Source: Aaosphaeria pasadenensis
Lineage: Eukaryota > Ascomycota > Dothideomycetes > Pleosporales
Direction of reading: 5' to 3'
Assembly: GCA_022813625.1 (NCBI GenBank)
Contig: JAKLMB010000008.1
Span: forward strand, 1,302,001 to 1,366,000
DNA: 64,000 bases
A program made the translations under genes and the position numbers. A model generated the notes under the pieces. That model saw only the letters and a list, made by a program, of their open reading frames with translations, had not been told where the DNA came from and made no database searches. This document shows, one piece after another, positions 54,408 through 64,000 of this stretch; position 1 is the first letter of the stretch, and each line of letters begins with the position of its first letter.

Positions 54408-55391
54408 TCATGTATTACAACTCAGGACACCATTAGTGCTTCTACTCCGTACTTGTTCTGATGATATTCGCCACCGGATTTCTCAGAGATGTGCTTAGCA
54501 GGCTTCTTGTCTTCTTTTGATGACTCCTTGTAGGCATTTAAATTTCATCTCCCCTAGGCTTCTGAGGTGAATGATGCCTCGACTCCAATCCATGAGTATT
54601 TTGGCGTAGATGAGGCCATTCGGAGATCACATATGGGAGGCAGAGATAGATATAGAAAAGCAGGGAGAGATTTGAGGCAACCCCCAGGCCTATCAGAAAC
54701 GGGATATCTACCTATCCCGTGATAAGGGCGTCCATCCTTGTGCTCACCAGAATTCATTCAAGGCTGACGCGCTTCCAACTTTCCGGCACCAAAGCAAAGA
54801 GGTTGTCTGTTCTAGAGTCCGCTATTCCGTTGCAGAAAGTCCAACGTGTACTTTCTCCCAAGCATTGTTGTCAGAGTTATATTCCGCTTAATCAAGGAGC
54901 TCTATTTCCCACGCCGATTACCATTCGTCCGACCCGCATGCTTCATCAATATTGGGAACATGCGGTTCCCTTCTGAACACTGAAGCAAGGAACGACATGG
55001 CGGGGTGGGTTCCATGCTGCGATTTGAGTCTAAGAACCAGGTTGTCATCCGACGATTGAGATTGACGTGTTGTATAGAACGTGGTGCATATGTTGCTCGC
55101 CGGATATGGACTGGAATGACTTAGCAATGGATGGAAATATTTCGCTTTGAGAACCTTACTTTGTTTTGTTGAACTGCTTTTCAATGTTCGTTTTAATTAA
55201 TTTCAATCAAGACCTCCGCACTGCTTTACCCTATTATGCTATGCCTTCGTTTCAAAGTCCTGCCTCTTGCCCGACTATCACCCGAGGCACTTGGAAGATT
55301 TATATTAACCTCGCCACCCGATGCCCATCTCATTATCTCGGAGATCGGCCCCGAACTCTCCATATACCATTCACTTTCCGGCTTTTGCTCT
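54408..55391. other. Gene-poor stretch with repeat R2
   Basis: The inverted copy of repeat R2 (6786-6900) occupies about 54565-54690. ATCAGAAACGGGATATCTACCTATCC (54696) resembles ATCAGTAATGGCGAATATCTACCTA at 62490. No gene supported. Confidence 0.5.
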
Positions 55392-56152
55392 TCACTGCCC
55401 CTTGCACGTTCTTGTATGTACGTCCCGATTATCCTTCCGCGTAAACGGTTTCGTGCAGTTTGGACAAGGGTATGTAATGCCACTTTTTCTATCTTTGTGC
55501 CTCTTAAGGCTACGCAAGCTTGTAAATTTAAATCCGTTGCACCCGTGATCCCAGCACTCATTCGTGCGAAGTTCAGCCTTTATATGTCTTGCCATATTGC
55601 GGGAATCGATCGTTTTCTTGCAGTGTGGACAAACGCCAGATTTTGCTGGACGGCTTGACCTTGCACCCGAGTCCCCATGCTGATTGTGGTTGGCTATGGG
55701 ATCATTGGAGACCCTAACAAGTGAGTGATTCGTCTGAAACTAAATGCAATTCCATTCACTTACGCTGAGCAGAGTGCGCTCATGTTTGATGCTGATGATG
55801 TGTTTATGGAAGTGTAAGTGAAACGGTCGCCAATCGATTCCGTTTCCATATTCCCCACACAATAATCGGGGGTTGGAGTACGAGGCTCTAAGCTTTGAGG
55901 CTGTAGGTAGTACGGTACGCTCATCATTGCGTTTCTGTCAAGGAAAGGTTGAACGGAAGGTAAGGTGGACCAGTTGCCTCTCGATTCCGTTTCCGTATTC
56001 CACACAAAAGAATTGGGGGTTGAAGTACGAGAATCTGAGCTTTGAGACTGTGGGTAGTACGGTAGGTTCATCGTTGCGTTTCTGTTAAGGAAGGTTGAAT
56101 GAAAAGTTGAATTAGAGCCGTTGATGGGTGGTAAAAAAGAGAAAGTTAACAT
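55392..56152 (-). CDS. C2H2-type zinc-finger protein with an internal duplication
   Basis: Exons 56152-55764 and 55713-55392 with a 50-bp intron (GTAAGTGAAT...CTTGTTAG), 236 residues. Exon 1 (MLTFSFLPPINGSNSTFHST) contains two copies of a unit of about 48 residues (LNRNATMNLPYYPQSQSSDS and LDRNAMMSVPYYLQPQSLEP begin them; both end near TETES). Exon 2 has three zinc-binding segments: CPHCKKTIDSRNMARH (short), CWDHGCNGFKFTSLRSLKRH (C-X4-C-X12-H) and CPNCTKPFTRKDNRDVHTRT with a final Cys (C-X2-C-X12-H-X3-C). This arrangement is common in fungal zinc-finger transcription factors. It is unrelated to the repeat-rich C2H2 family elsewhere in the window. Confidence 0.75.
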
Positions 56153-56738
56153 TATGAATCTGGTTTTATATCACGCATCCATTCATAGCCAAGTTGTGGA
56201 TGCAGCGTAACGGCTCAAGCCATGGCAACGTCCCGAAGTCGTCACTTGGAATATGCATCAAGGGATTGGCAACTACAAGAAAATAGGAGAAGGGTACTCA
56301 GAGGCTTGAAAAAACAATTACGCCTAAAATTGCTAGGGACATGACGATCCATGAAGCGGTCCACCGCCATGGCTATGCGTGCATGCGTGGCTGTTCCACT
56401 ACAGCCACTAGATGCAACTAGTCAAGTAGAGTAATGTACTTGCAACTTCCATCTGAAAGTACATAATTGGTGGCTGCATTGGCATGCATGCTCTAAGCGT
56501 GTCAGCGGAACATGAGTGATCGGGGCATGCAACCCGCGCATAGACGGGGAGACGTCCCCCCGCAAGCTGGAGAGGAAGGGATGTGTCCCCCGCAAGACTC
56601 GCTGCATGTCACATCCTTTCTATATTATATATCTCGTGAATGTCAGGTTTACACTGCAACTCGTTTTATACATACCATCAACATGAGCTTAATCGCCAAC
56701 AGGCCTTTGTCCGACCAGCTCGGGCCTTATGGTCTGCC

Positions 56739-56806
56739 TGGTGCTTACTGTGATCTCGGAATAGCCTAGCCCATCCTTCTCTTTTTCTGCTTGCTGGAAG
56801 GAGTTC
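56739..56806. repeat. Dispersed repeat R2 fragment (inverted relative to 6728-6795)
   Basis: TCGGAATAGCCTAGCCCATC and CTTCTCTTTTTCTGCTTGCT are the reverse complement of 6728-6795 with few changes. It overlaps the 3' end of the coiled-coil relic that follows. Confidence 0.65.
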
Positions 56807-57180
56807 TTTCGTGTTCCTTTCGCTTCAAATTCAGATCTCTCGGGAGCATTGATTTGATCATCAAGTGACTAAAATGACCCGTGATGTTTCCACCATGACT
56901 TTTCCGCAGCTCCGTCACTTTCTCCTCAAGGTTGATCTGTTCCCCCTTAAGATCAGTCACTTCCGTCTTGGGCTCGATGGCTTTCTCCTTGAATTGGTCA
57001 AGTTCCCCTCGAGTTCCGTCACTTCCTCAAGTTCCGTCACTTCCTCAAGTTCCGTCACTTCCTCAAGTTTGGTTACTTCACTCTTGAGCTCGGGTGCTTC
57101 CTCGAGCTCGGTTTATTCTTCCTTGAGTCCAGTTACTTCTTCCTGGAATCCACCCTATGTTGATTAGCCTCAAGAAACCA
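56766..57180 (-). pseudogene. Coiled-coil coding relic with an 18-bp repeat
   Basis: The minus strand encodes LEEVTE hexamers (three near-perfect 18-bp units, 57008-57062), then VTDLKGEQINLEEKVTELRK and GHFSHLMIKSMLPRD, ending in KKRRMG. Upstream, LKEE is followed by a TAA and TELEEAPELKSEVTK, and the frame shifts once between 56960 and 57010. It is a heptad-type protein relic or a gene with introns I cannot place; no family recognised. Confidence 0.45.
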
Positions 57181-57487
57181 GAAGCAAAGCTCTGAGGGAC
57201 CGGCTTGAGTCAGCAAGCTGTCCGCGGCTACATATTTGACATCTTTTACCTTCTAATAATAATTAGCACACTAGGGATGTTTTCTCATCTGCGTTATCAT
57301 TGAAGTTCCAGCACTTAATCCCGCAGAACAAGGTTCGTGGGAGACAACATACTTTCCACATGTCAGGGTCCTCGACTGTTTCTTGCGACATGGTGTAGTG
57401 CGTTGGGTATTTGACCGTGTAGTAATTCAAAGAGTGCGATAATCCTTGTCGATAATGGTGGTCTCCAATTCCGTGTTCCTTTCCTAA

Positions 57488-58650
57488 TTATGACGAAAGC
57501 GCTTGAGCCGAGACCGGGAACGTGAGTCTGCTCACGGTCGAATAGTACCTTTTGAGGGAGGCCACGTAGTTGACGGAAGCGTTAATGTCGATTACCGAGC
57601 AGATTTCGTGCGCGGCCGTCGGCGAGTGCATCTGCTCCCAGCCGTGTCCCTGCAGTAGATGTAGGACGACACGTCGTAGACCGCCACGGTCCTGTTCATG
57701 ATCGTCCACTTAATCAGGGCTCTGGTCTGCTCCGAGAGCTCGTTGAATATCGGACCCGAACACGGGTAGTCGTTGAAGATCCGCTCGTTACTCTCTTGCC
57801 TGAATACGTCAATATTGGCTGTCTCGTCTTCGTGGCCGTTCGTCACGACCGTCGTGTCCATGTCCGTTATCTCGTACTAGGCGGTATGTTCCTACGCGTT
57901 TGGTAGATACTCGCGTACGCTATGGACGACAAAATCCGTGTTCAGGGACATGGATAAGACCGGGGACACGTTCCCGGCCAGGGATTTGATCATCTGCGTG
58001 GTTCACTCCAAGGTAAGCATATAGAAGTTGGTTCAGATCATGGACATGGGGTGGGTTATAAGTGCCTCCTAGATCGAGAATGAGGAGGCGTGCGTGTGCA
58101 ACGTCTCGTTTGGAATCGGGAAGGAGGTTGATCCTAACCGACGTGCCCTTACCCATGCCATAGATTACTATCCCGAACGGAGATGCCGACAAGCCTGGGT
58201 CTATGCCCGAGACTATGAACGGGATAAGGAATAAGACGTCGAAGCTAAGGTGCTTTGCGATCTCGGGTTACAGCCCTTACGCGCCCTTGGTTGCCAAGAG
58301 GGCGCCCGGAAATCCGCTTCCAGAGGACGAGATAATCGCGATTACGAACGGCAGGTGGTACAACAAGTGCTACTACCTGTATACCTTTAGCTACGTAAGC
58401 ACGATTAAGTAGAATAAGGGGCGCAACGTAATAGTTATAAAGAGGAATAGCACTATAAGGGTAGTTAAGGTTATATTTAAAATTATTACCTTAATATGCC
58501 TAGACTTTATAAACATCTATAATAGTTTTAACATAAACTACTATGGTTGCGAGCGCGTACGTGAACATGAGGTTGACCATAACCGTGATTGGGTTCGTAA
58601 ACTAACTGTTCCCGTCGACGCTGAACTCGGATACGCACATGAGGGGAACG
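57488..58650 (-). pseudogene. GC3-biased multi-span membrane protein relic, copy 2
   Basis: Minus-strand pieces parallel copy 1: LMCVSEFSVDG and NPITVMVNLMFTYALATIVV (58560-58640), hydrophobic FVIAIISSSGSGFPGALL and LFLIPFIVSGIDPG (58200-58400), then TNFYMLTLE, SMSLNTDFVVHSVREYLPNA, DTTVVTNGHEDETANIDVFR and FNELSEQTRALIKWTIMNRT with VAVYDVSSYIY following (57690-57870). In-frame TAG and TGA codons recur, several explicable as former CAG or TGG. Codons have strong C/G third positions except in 58405-58560, which is AT-rich. I do not recognise the family; it looks like a large membrane protein with a soluble segment. Confidence 0.5.
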
Positions 58651-59136
58651 TTCTGACACTGGAATATCTCTTGCTTATTTTTGGTCCCAGTTATTGTTAA
58701 CTGCTGCCATCGCACGGACGATCGAACCAAAGTTGTTATTATTTGAGATCTCTCCATTATATGAGCATCCGGCTCGCAAACTTAAAAACAGGTGTCTTTA
58801 CCCCCCGTAGCCTACGATTGTTGAAAAGCATCAGCCGGACTTTCAAGAAATGTAGACACTATGAAGAAGCTTATCAGTCATATGATGCATAATAGCGCAA
58901 AACTTTTCATCCACGAGAACTTTATCACAGCAACTAGACTAAATCTTTCAGCACAAAAGCTGAATGCAATCATATAGGTCACGATACCCTGACTGCTTCT
59001 ATCAAACACTGTCCGAAGCTTTACAGCGAACAATCTTTGGTCAGCTTCCGGCATCCGGAGGCACAGCGAGGCATTCTTAAAGAGGTGACGCCCCGGCTGC
59101 TTTACATTTACGCTACTAATTTACGCTCCCATCGCA
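58651..59136. other. Gene-poor stretch
   Basis: I see nothing supportable here. Confidence 0.45.
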
Positions 59137-59744
59137 ATGCCAGCACATTTCAACAGAACACGGAAGCCTCTTGTCCCCACTAACCCCAATCCTCGGCTCA
59201 GAAGACTGAAACCAATTTCCAACCAGCTACGGACCATCTTTCGTCGCCCTAGAGGTTTACACATCCCCAAAGAAACATGATATACAAACGCTTACATCAG
59301 ACAGCCAGATATATTCCAAGAAATGACGCCGAAGCTATACTTATCGAGTGTGCTGAGATCGCACGCCTAGCAGCAGGGCCAGGTGCTCATCTTCCCTTTT
59401 ACATACGAAGAGAAATGCATCTTTATCATCAAATTGGCGATGCTAAATATCGACGTCAGGATCTGAAAGACTTTGCTAAACTGTGGGAAGACATAGCAAT
59501 CTGTTGGATACCAGTAAAACGAGCATTTCGTAGATTTAGAACAGCTCGTCAATTTATTAAGAAATGGTCTCAGAAGTGCGAGCGCAAGGAAATTCGATTG
59601 CAGTACTTGGTAGACGAGACTGATACCATATATCAACAGTGGATTGAGGATACTGACGCGCTTAATATTATGCATGACTTGGAGGATATTGAGAGAGTGT
59701 TGGTAACAACACTTACTGAGAAGATGCATAACTTCAAAACCTAA
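59137..59744 (+). CDS. Unknown basic helical protein, 155 residues, with an overlapping upstream frame
   Basis: ATG 59277 (MIYKRLHQTARYIPRND) opens a 155-codon frame, highly charged and helical (FRRFRTARQFIKKWSQKCER; LEDIERVLVTTLTEKMH). Directly before it a 47-codon frame starts at 59137 (MPAHFNRTRKPLVPTNPNPR, basic and proline-rich) and its TGA overlaps the ATG as ATGA. The upstream frame could be the true N-terminus joined by a frameshift or an intron, or a separate upstream reading frame. No domain recognised. Confidence 0.45.
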
Positions 59745-60105
59745 ATTGACTGGGGCTGTCCATGTCCTAATCCAGACCACCCAGAGAAAGTTATAGCATC
59801 AGGACCTTCGTAGTTATGTATTCTAATAAAGAAACTAATTAATTAATAGTTTTCGCCTGGATTGAACAAGCAGAATTGAGCAGGCGGACAGAATTGATCG
59901 AAGACGAGCAGATCAACCAGGCATCGACGAAGCCGGCAAATCGTGTGACAAATTGAAAGACTCAACCACATCGTTCGAGCGGACGGTCGACATCATAATT
60001 GCATCCACAGTAGTGCTTCTCCACCGAGCCATCCTTACGCCTAATCAGATAGGTCGACGAATAGCAACACCTCCACCCACTCAATGACGCACCCGTTCGG
60101 ATGCC

Positions 60106-61480
60106 TTGAAGCAGTCCTCGTTGGCTACATCTCTATCTTTATGGTGGTCGCAGTTGACATGCGCAAGAACTGGGTTGTCCGCATGTATCCTAGGTCTTGG
60201 TGGCGTGGCACCTCTCGGTCATGATCTTGACGCTGTCAATATTGGTATCGTGTGCGCGAGCAAGTTCTATCGAGATCAAATTCCTCTGCGCTTGGATAGC
60301 ACCCGTACGGATGGAATTTTGTCTGCTCCATTCGCCTATCATAAACATCCAACAGGTAATCCCGTCCGAAGTGGCCCCATCCTAGTACACAACTCCTCCC
60401 GACACGAGCTTGGATGACGATGGCGGAGTGTGGATGTGTTCACCATGGCTCTTACCGTAGGACTCATAGGTTATGCAACCGTAGTCCACGGGTGGTGGAT
60501 CCTCGGCGATGTACTTCTACCTAAGCACGTCCGTCCGATCGAACTGGGCCAACTCATTCTCGCGCCAGCGTGTGCCATCTGACTTGTTCCCCTCTACACG
60601 AACTATACGATAGCGTCTTCTGGAGGAACCTGTACAAGCCGATGGAGCTCGTTGAAAGGCACTACACGTTCGACCGTCCGGTCCTGGACAACACCGTGCT
60701 ATCGATGGGACAGTCAGCAGAAAATGACGATAAGGCCAACAATCGGGTCCCCAAGATCGAGAGAGTCCGTTTATGGACGCATGTTACACTTTCCAGTCGA
60801 GGAGCCGGCTGCGTACGCATGCTTGTCTCCGGATTTACGATTCGCATGAGAACAGCCACAACCAACGAGCCGGCCTCCATGCTGTTGTCGTCGCTTGGGT
60901 GTTCGGGGATTGTGTCATCAGATGTGGAGGATGTTGCTGTAGTGCAACCGTCGAGAAGTAAAGAAGATCGTGTGAACATACAAGGATATGTGCATATACA
61001 ACATGTCTTCGAGCAGGCCCTCAAACCCGTAAGACTGATCGAGGACGGTGAGAAGTTCATACTCCAAGCGCCGTTCGTCGACTCGATGGCGATCCACCAC
61101 TGCGGTACTCTCAGATTCGCGAACATTAGTTTCCCCTCGAGGGGACACGAGCCGAAGCGGTACACGTCTATGCTGTCCAGGATGGTGCCGTTCTTCCAAT
61201 ATACAACCGAACCTCGCCTCGACCTTGTGATTCAAATGAGGGGACAAGCTCTGTAGACGCCCACCCTATACATGGAGACGCTACATCCGTGTCGCTGGGC
61301 GAGAGGAATCCCATCACGAGTTCATTTATGAGCACCATCGAAAAGACCAGCTCGGACAGGAATCCGGTCTCCCGTCCTGGGAAGTATGTAGTCGCAGCAT
61401 TCATCAACCGCACAAGCAACACTGAAGATGCCCTATCGAATCGAGGGAGTTCGCCGACTCAGATATCAACCGCCCTGTAG
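60106..61480 (+). pseudogene. Degraded coding region with membrane-like segments
   Basis: On the plus strand hydrophobic pieces (LEAVLVGYISIFMVVAVDMR near 60100; LTVGLIGYATVVHGWWILGD near 60450) are followed by a soluble frame of 228 codons, 60570-61256 (FWRNLYKPMELVERHYTFDR; YTSMLSRMVPFFQYTTEPRL), and then another frame (RNPITSSFMSTIEKTSSDRN). Third codon positions are C/G-rich, as in the relics at 12.5 and 57.5 kb. Stops and frame changes separate the pieces. It may be a third membrane-protein relic, but I found no alignable segment with the other two. Confidence 0.4.
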
Positions 61481-61889
61481 GCCTTTGTAAGCTCCTTATT
61501 TTACCGCTACGCTCACTGGCACCTGTGGCGTATGGAGTCCTCTCTCAGCACCTTATTCACCACCAACTTAGGACTGTGAATAGACTATTGTATGCAGAAG
61601 AGGCTTAGGTGTTATAATCGACGCCCGAAGAGTCAGCACGCCGTCAGCAAGAGTCCGCCACACGCCCAGGGACATGATCGGTGGCTGTGTAGGATACCAG
61701 TGCCAAGCTCGAAGGACGTGACACAAAAAGCGGTGAACTCGCTTTCGGAGCGGGGAACGATCGCAATTGGAACACGTTGACCTTCCAGTGAACACTTTGG
61801 CCCCTATATCTATTATCTTGCCGTCCACATCCCAAGAAAGTTTTAAAAGAAAACAACCCAATCCCCCTAAATTCTGCGACCTCGAAAAC

Positions 61890-62282
61890 ATGTCGCAGGA
61901 CACTTTGTACCACTTGTTTAAATTTTGTGTTTCTTACTACCTGATTGACGAGTTTCCTGCGCTCGAAAAGAACGACTTTGGGTGCATTTTCACGCACCTT
62001 CCAGAAACAACACGTGTCTCTATAGCCCGCCATCAAGCAGGTGATATTTGTTTCCTGGTAATGGTAACAGACGGAAAGAAAGGGCCTGAGTACTTTAAAT
62101 TCATTTATAAAAACTTTTGGGAAGGCTTTTGTTGCAATAAACCAGAAGCACTAAGATTTTTGGAGGGGCTCTTACTTGAGAATGGACTTATTCCGCCAGA
62201 ACAGGAGGGGAAAATACTGAGTAACTGGAAGAAGGAGATTCAGGAGGAAATTCTAGTTGAGGTTGCGAGGCACCCAAGGTAA
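61890..62282 (+). CDS. Unknown 130-residue protein
   Basis: From ATG 61890 (MSQDTLYHLFKFCVSYYLID) the frame reads a soluble protein with FIYKNFWEGFCCNKPEALRF and ends KKEIQEEILVEVARHPR. The frame is open upstream with plausible sequence (SFKRKQPNPPKFCDLEN), so the start may lie in an upstream exon. No domain recognised. Confidence 0.45.
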   Translation: MSQDTLYHLFKFCVSYYLIDEFPALEKNDFGCIFTHLPETTRVSIARHQAGDICFLVMVTDGKKGPEYFKFIYKNFWEGFCCNKPEALRFLEGLLLENGLIPPEQEGKILSNWKKEIQEEILVEVARHPR

Positions 62283-64000
62283 TTCTCAGATTGCGATTAT
62301 TGCCTTTCCTAGCCGGCTCACCTGCATATAGCGTTTCGCCATCTTGCTCTTGAACTCTGCGATCAGTATAGCAGGATCAATCCTGACGAAGCTAAGTTGG
62401 ACTCAAATATTGTGGCACAGTAGGATGAATGAAGCTATTAGGAGATCACTTTTAAACCCAAGGCAAATCATCGATAGCTAGATGAGGCCTATCAGTAATG
62501 GCGAATATCTACCTATTTTACTATTCCTCGAATGCGGTTCGTGCCTATGATGTTCCCCACTTTTGAGGCGATATTGTCAACAGTATCATATGGATATTGA
62601 TCAATCAGGGGTACGTTGAAGTGTTGAGATGATTTTTATTCAAACCAAACTCCATGCCTAAAAATCACGAAAGGAGTGGAAGGCTCATATTCGTACGGGA
62701 AGCCGAATTTCTGGTACTACTTCACACTGTGCGTGCAAACCACATTCTTCTACAGATTTGATACGTCATTAAAGAGTCTGCCAGATCGTTCACAGCTCGG
62801 CTAGTCGAGAAAATGAAGATTATCCACTCCCTGGTAGGTCGGATGTGTATGGGTACCTCACGTCCGTCGGCATCGCCTCCTTCACAACCAAGCGTTCGGC
62901 CTCATCATGACGAGTGGGAAGAGGTAACGTACGTGAAGGTGTGGACCTCTTCTACGAGCGTACGTGGATCGATCAGGTTGAGGCGTAGAGTCTCTACGTT
63001 TGTGGGATGTGATATGCTATAGGTACGGATATTAGAGAATCGACCACCCGAGACCAGTTGATCTAAACAACCTCAGATCAACTACGCCAACCCACTCCAC
63101 GTGCTCAGCTTGATGAAGCAGGTTGGACCTCCGCATAAGACACGATGGGGACGGCCGAAGTCGTGCACAACAGCAGGCGCCCAGAACGGGATGCACTCCA
63201 GCGCATCAGATTAGATTTGGAGTGGTTGCCAAATTCGAGACCTCGAATATCAATAGGAGCTCCACTTCGGTCCATTTTGAGTCAGCTTTCGACCGCAGTG
63301 CCCCCCCAGCGTCGAGACTCTGGGAACTGGATGTCCTTGCCTCATGCCGATACACCGGAGACCATCCCTTGCAATCTCGTCGTACGAAGCTCGTCGACAA
63401 CCTCTACAACCACGCCCTCGGCCTGATCAAATGAGCAGTATCTGTTCACAGCAAGCCAAATCCGCTATCAGGACGGCATATAATCGAGCAAGCGCGTCAG
63501 CATGAGCTACCTCCAACGCCTGCAGTCGGAGATCCAATCTCGATATCTAATTTACAGATGGCAAAGAAGGACATCGAAGAAGACGGCAGTTTTGCATAGG
63601 TGGATGATACAGTAATTAGGTCAGATGATTCATAGGCAAGATGTTCTTTTCTTTAGATACGATAATGTTTAGAACTGTCTCAAATGTTCGCAAGTCCAAT
63701 TTTGCAGGCACTAACTTTATGGTGTTAATAAGCAATTTGTTCTATATAAATGGGCGTGTCCAAGTCTTATTTCCCCCAAGCATGATTTTATCTACCATAC
63801 TATACGCCACCGCTGTTGGTGCTACCTCCATTAGTTCAGTAAGTCCTAAGATTGTCAGAGAGTGTCTTCCACTAATATATGAATAGGTCACTCTGTGCAG
63901 TGAAAGAGATCTTGGAGGTTCTTGCTCTCGTGCGGGCATGATTTCGAATCAGTGTTTTGAGTTAGACATTGCTGGCGACATCAAATATGCATCTATCCAG
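62283..64000. other. Gene-poor end of the window with GC-rich coding remnants
   Basis: Around 62805-63060 and 63123-63434 short frames with C/G-rich third positions (for example DVYGYLTSVGIASFTTKRSA) are broken by stops and look like relics. A frame at 63641-63886 may be an exon of a gene that continues past the window, but I find no convincing splice sites. Confidence 0.35.

Noticed and set aside
57488..58650. Identification as a class V-type chitin synthase with a cytochrome b5-like domain
   Set aside because: VAVYDVSSYIY only vaguely recalls such domains; none of the QxxRW, EDR or similar glycosyltransferase signatures was seen.
1..64000. Complete retrotransposon, DNA transposon or tyrosine-recombinase giant element
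   Set aside because: I looked for reverse-transcriptase, integrase, DDE and tyrosine-recombinase motifs and saw none; only short non-coding repeats are present.

Overview
The window looks like nuclear DNA of a filamentous fungus, most likely an ascomycete; no species can be named from it. The reasons are introns of about 44-62 bp with GTAAGT or GTATGT donors, a textbook fungal F-box start (52790), BTB-, Myb- and C2H2-type genes, sparse genes in both orientations, and many decayed duplicates. I recognise no tRNA, rRNA, CRISPR array, reverse transcriptase, integrase or intact transposase. Most coding sequences belong to families I cannot name, so functions are given only where a motif supports them.

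Layout. 1-5.5 kb: two members (1.39-2.47 kb +, 3.75-4.79 kb -) of a local C2H2 zinc-finger family whose N-terminal half is built from minisatellites, then a coiled-coil relic. 5.6-9 kb: a bHLH-like gene and a gene with two coding minisatellites and an assembly gap. 11-14 kb: a dead C2H2 copy followed by a GC3-biased membrane-protein relic. 15-20.4 kb: a kinase fragment, a FGYVDG-family gene and three unrecognised genes. 21.9-24.4 kb: the longest C2H2 member and a dead copy. 25-31 kb: a gene behind a 22-bp minisatellite, small spliced genes, a second bHLH-like gene and a gene resembling the C-terminal part of microbial-type PARG. 31.5-37.4 kb: a coiled-coil copy, a truncated FGYVDG copy, a C2H2 plus Myb/SANT protein and a three-exon gene. 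39-49 kb: spliced unknown genes, a BTB-like gene and relics. 50-56 kb: a 400-residue unknown, a four-exon F-box/LRR gene and a two-exon zinc-finger gene. 57-64 kb: a second GC3-biased relic, other relics and small unknown genes.

How it fits together. The region is rich in putative DNA-binding or adaptor proteins (five C2H2-family copies, a separate zinc-finger gene, a C2H2-Myb fusion, two bHLH-like genes, BTB, F-box). Many are members of small dispersed families with copies at different stages of decay, and minisatellites recur inside or just upstream of coding regions. The best candidate for something undescribed is the C2H2 family: it shares a phase-2 intron, promoter motifs and a 3' flank, while its repeat-encoded N-terminus differs in every copy.
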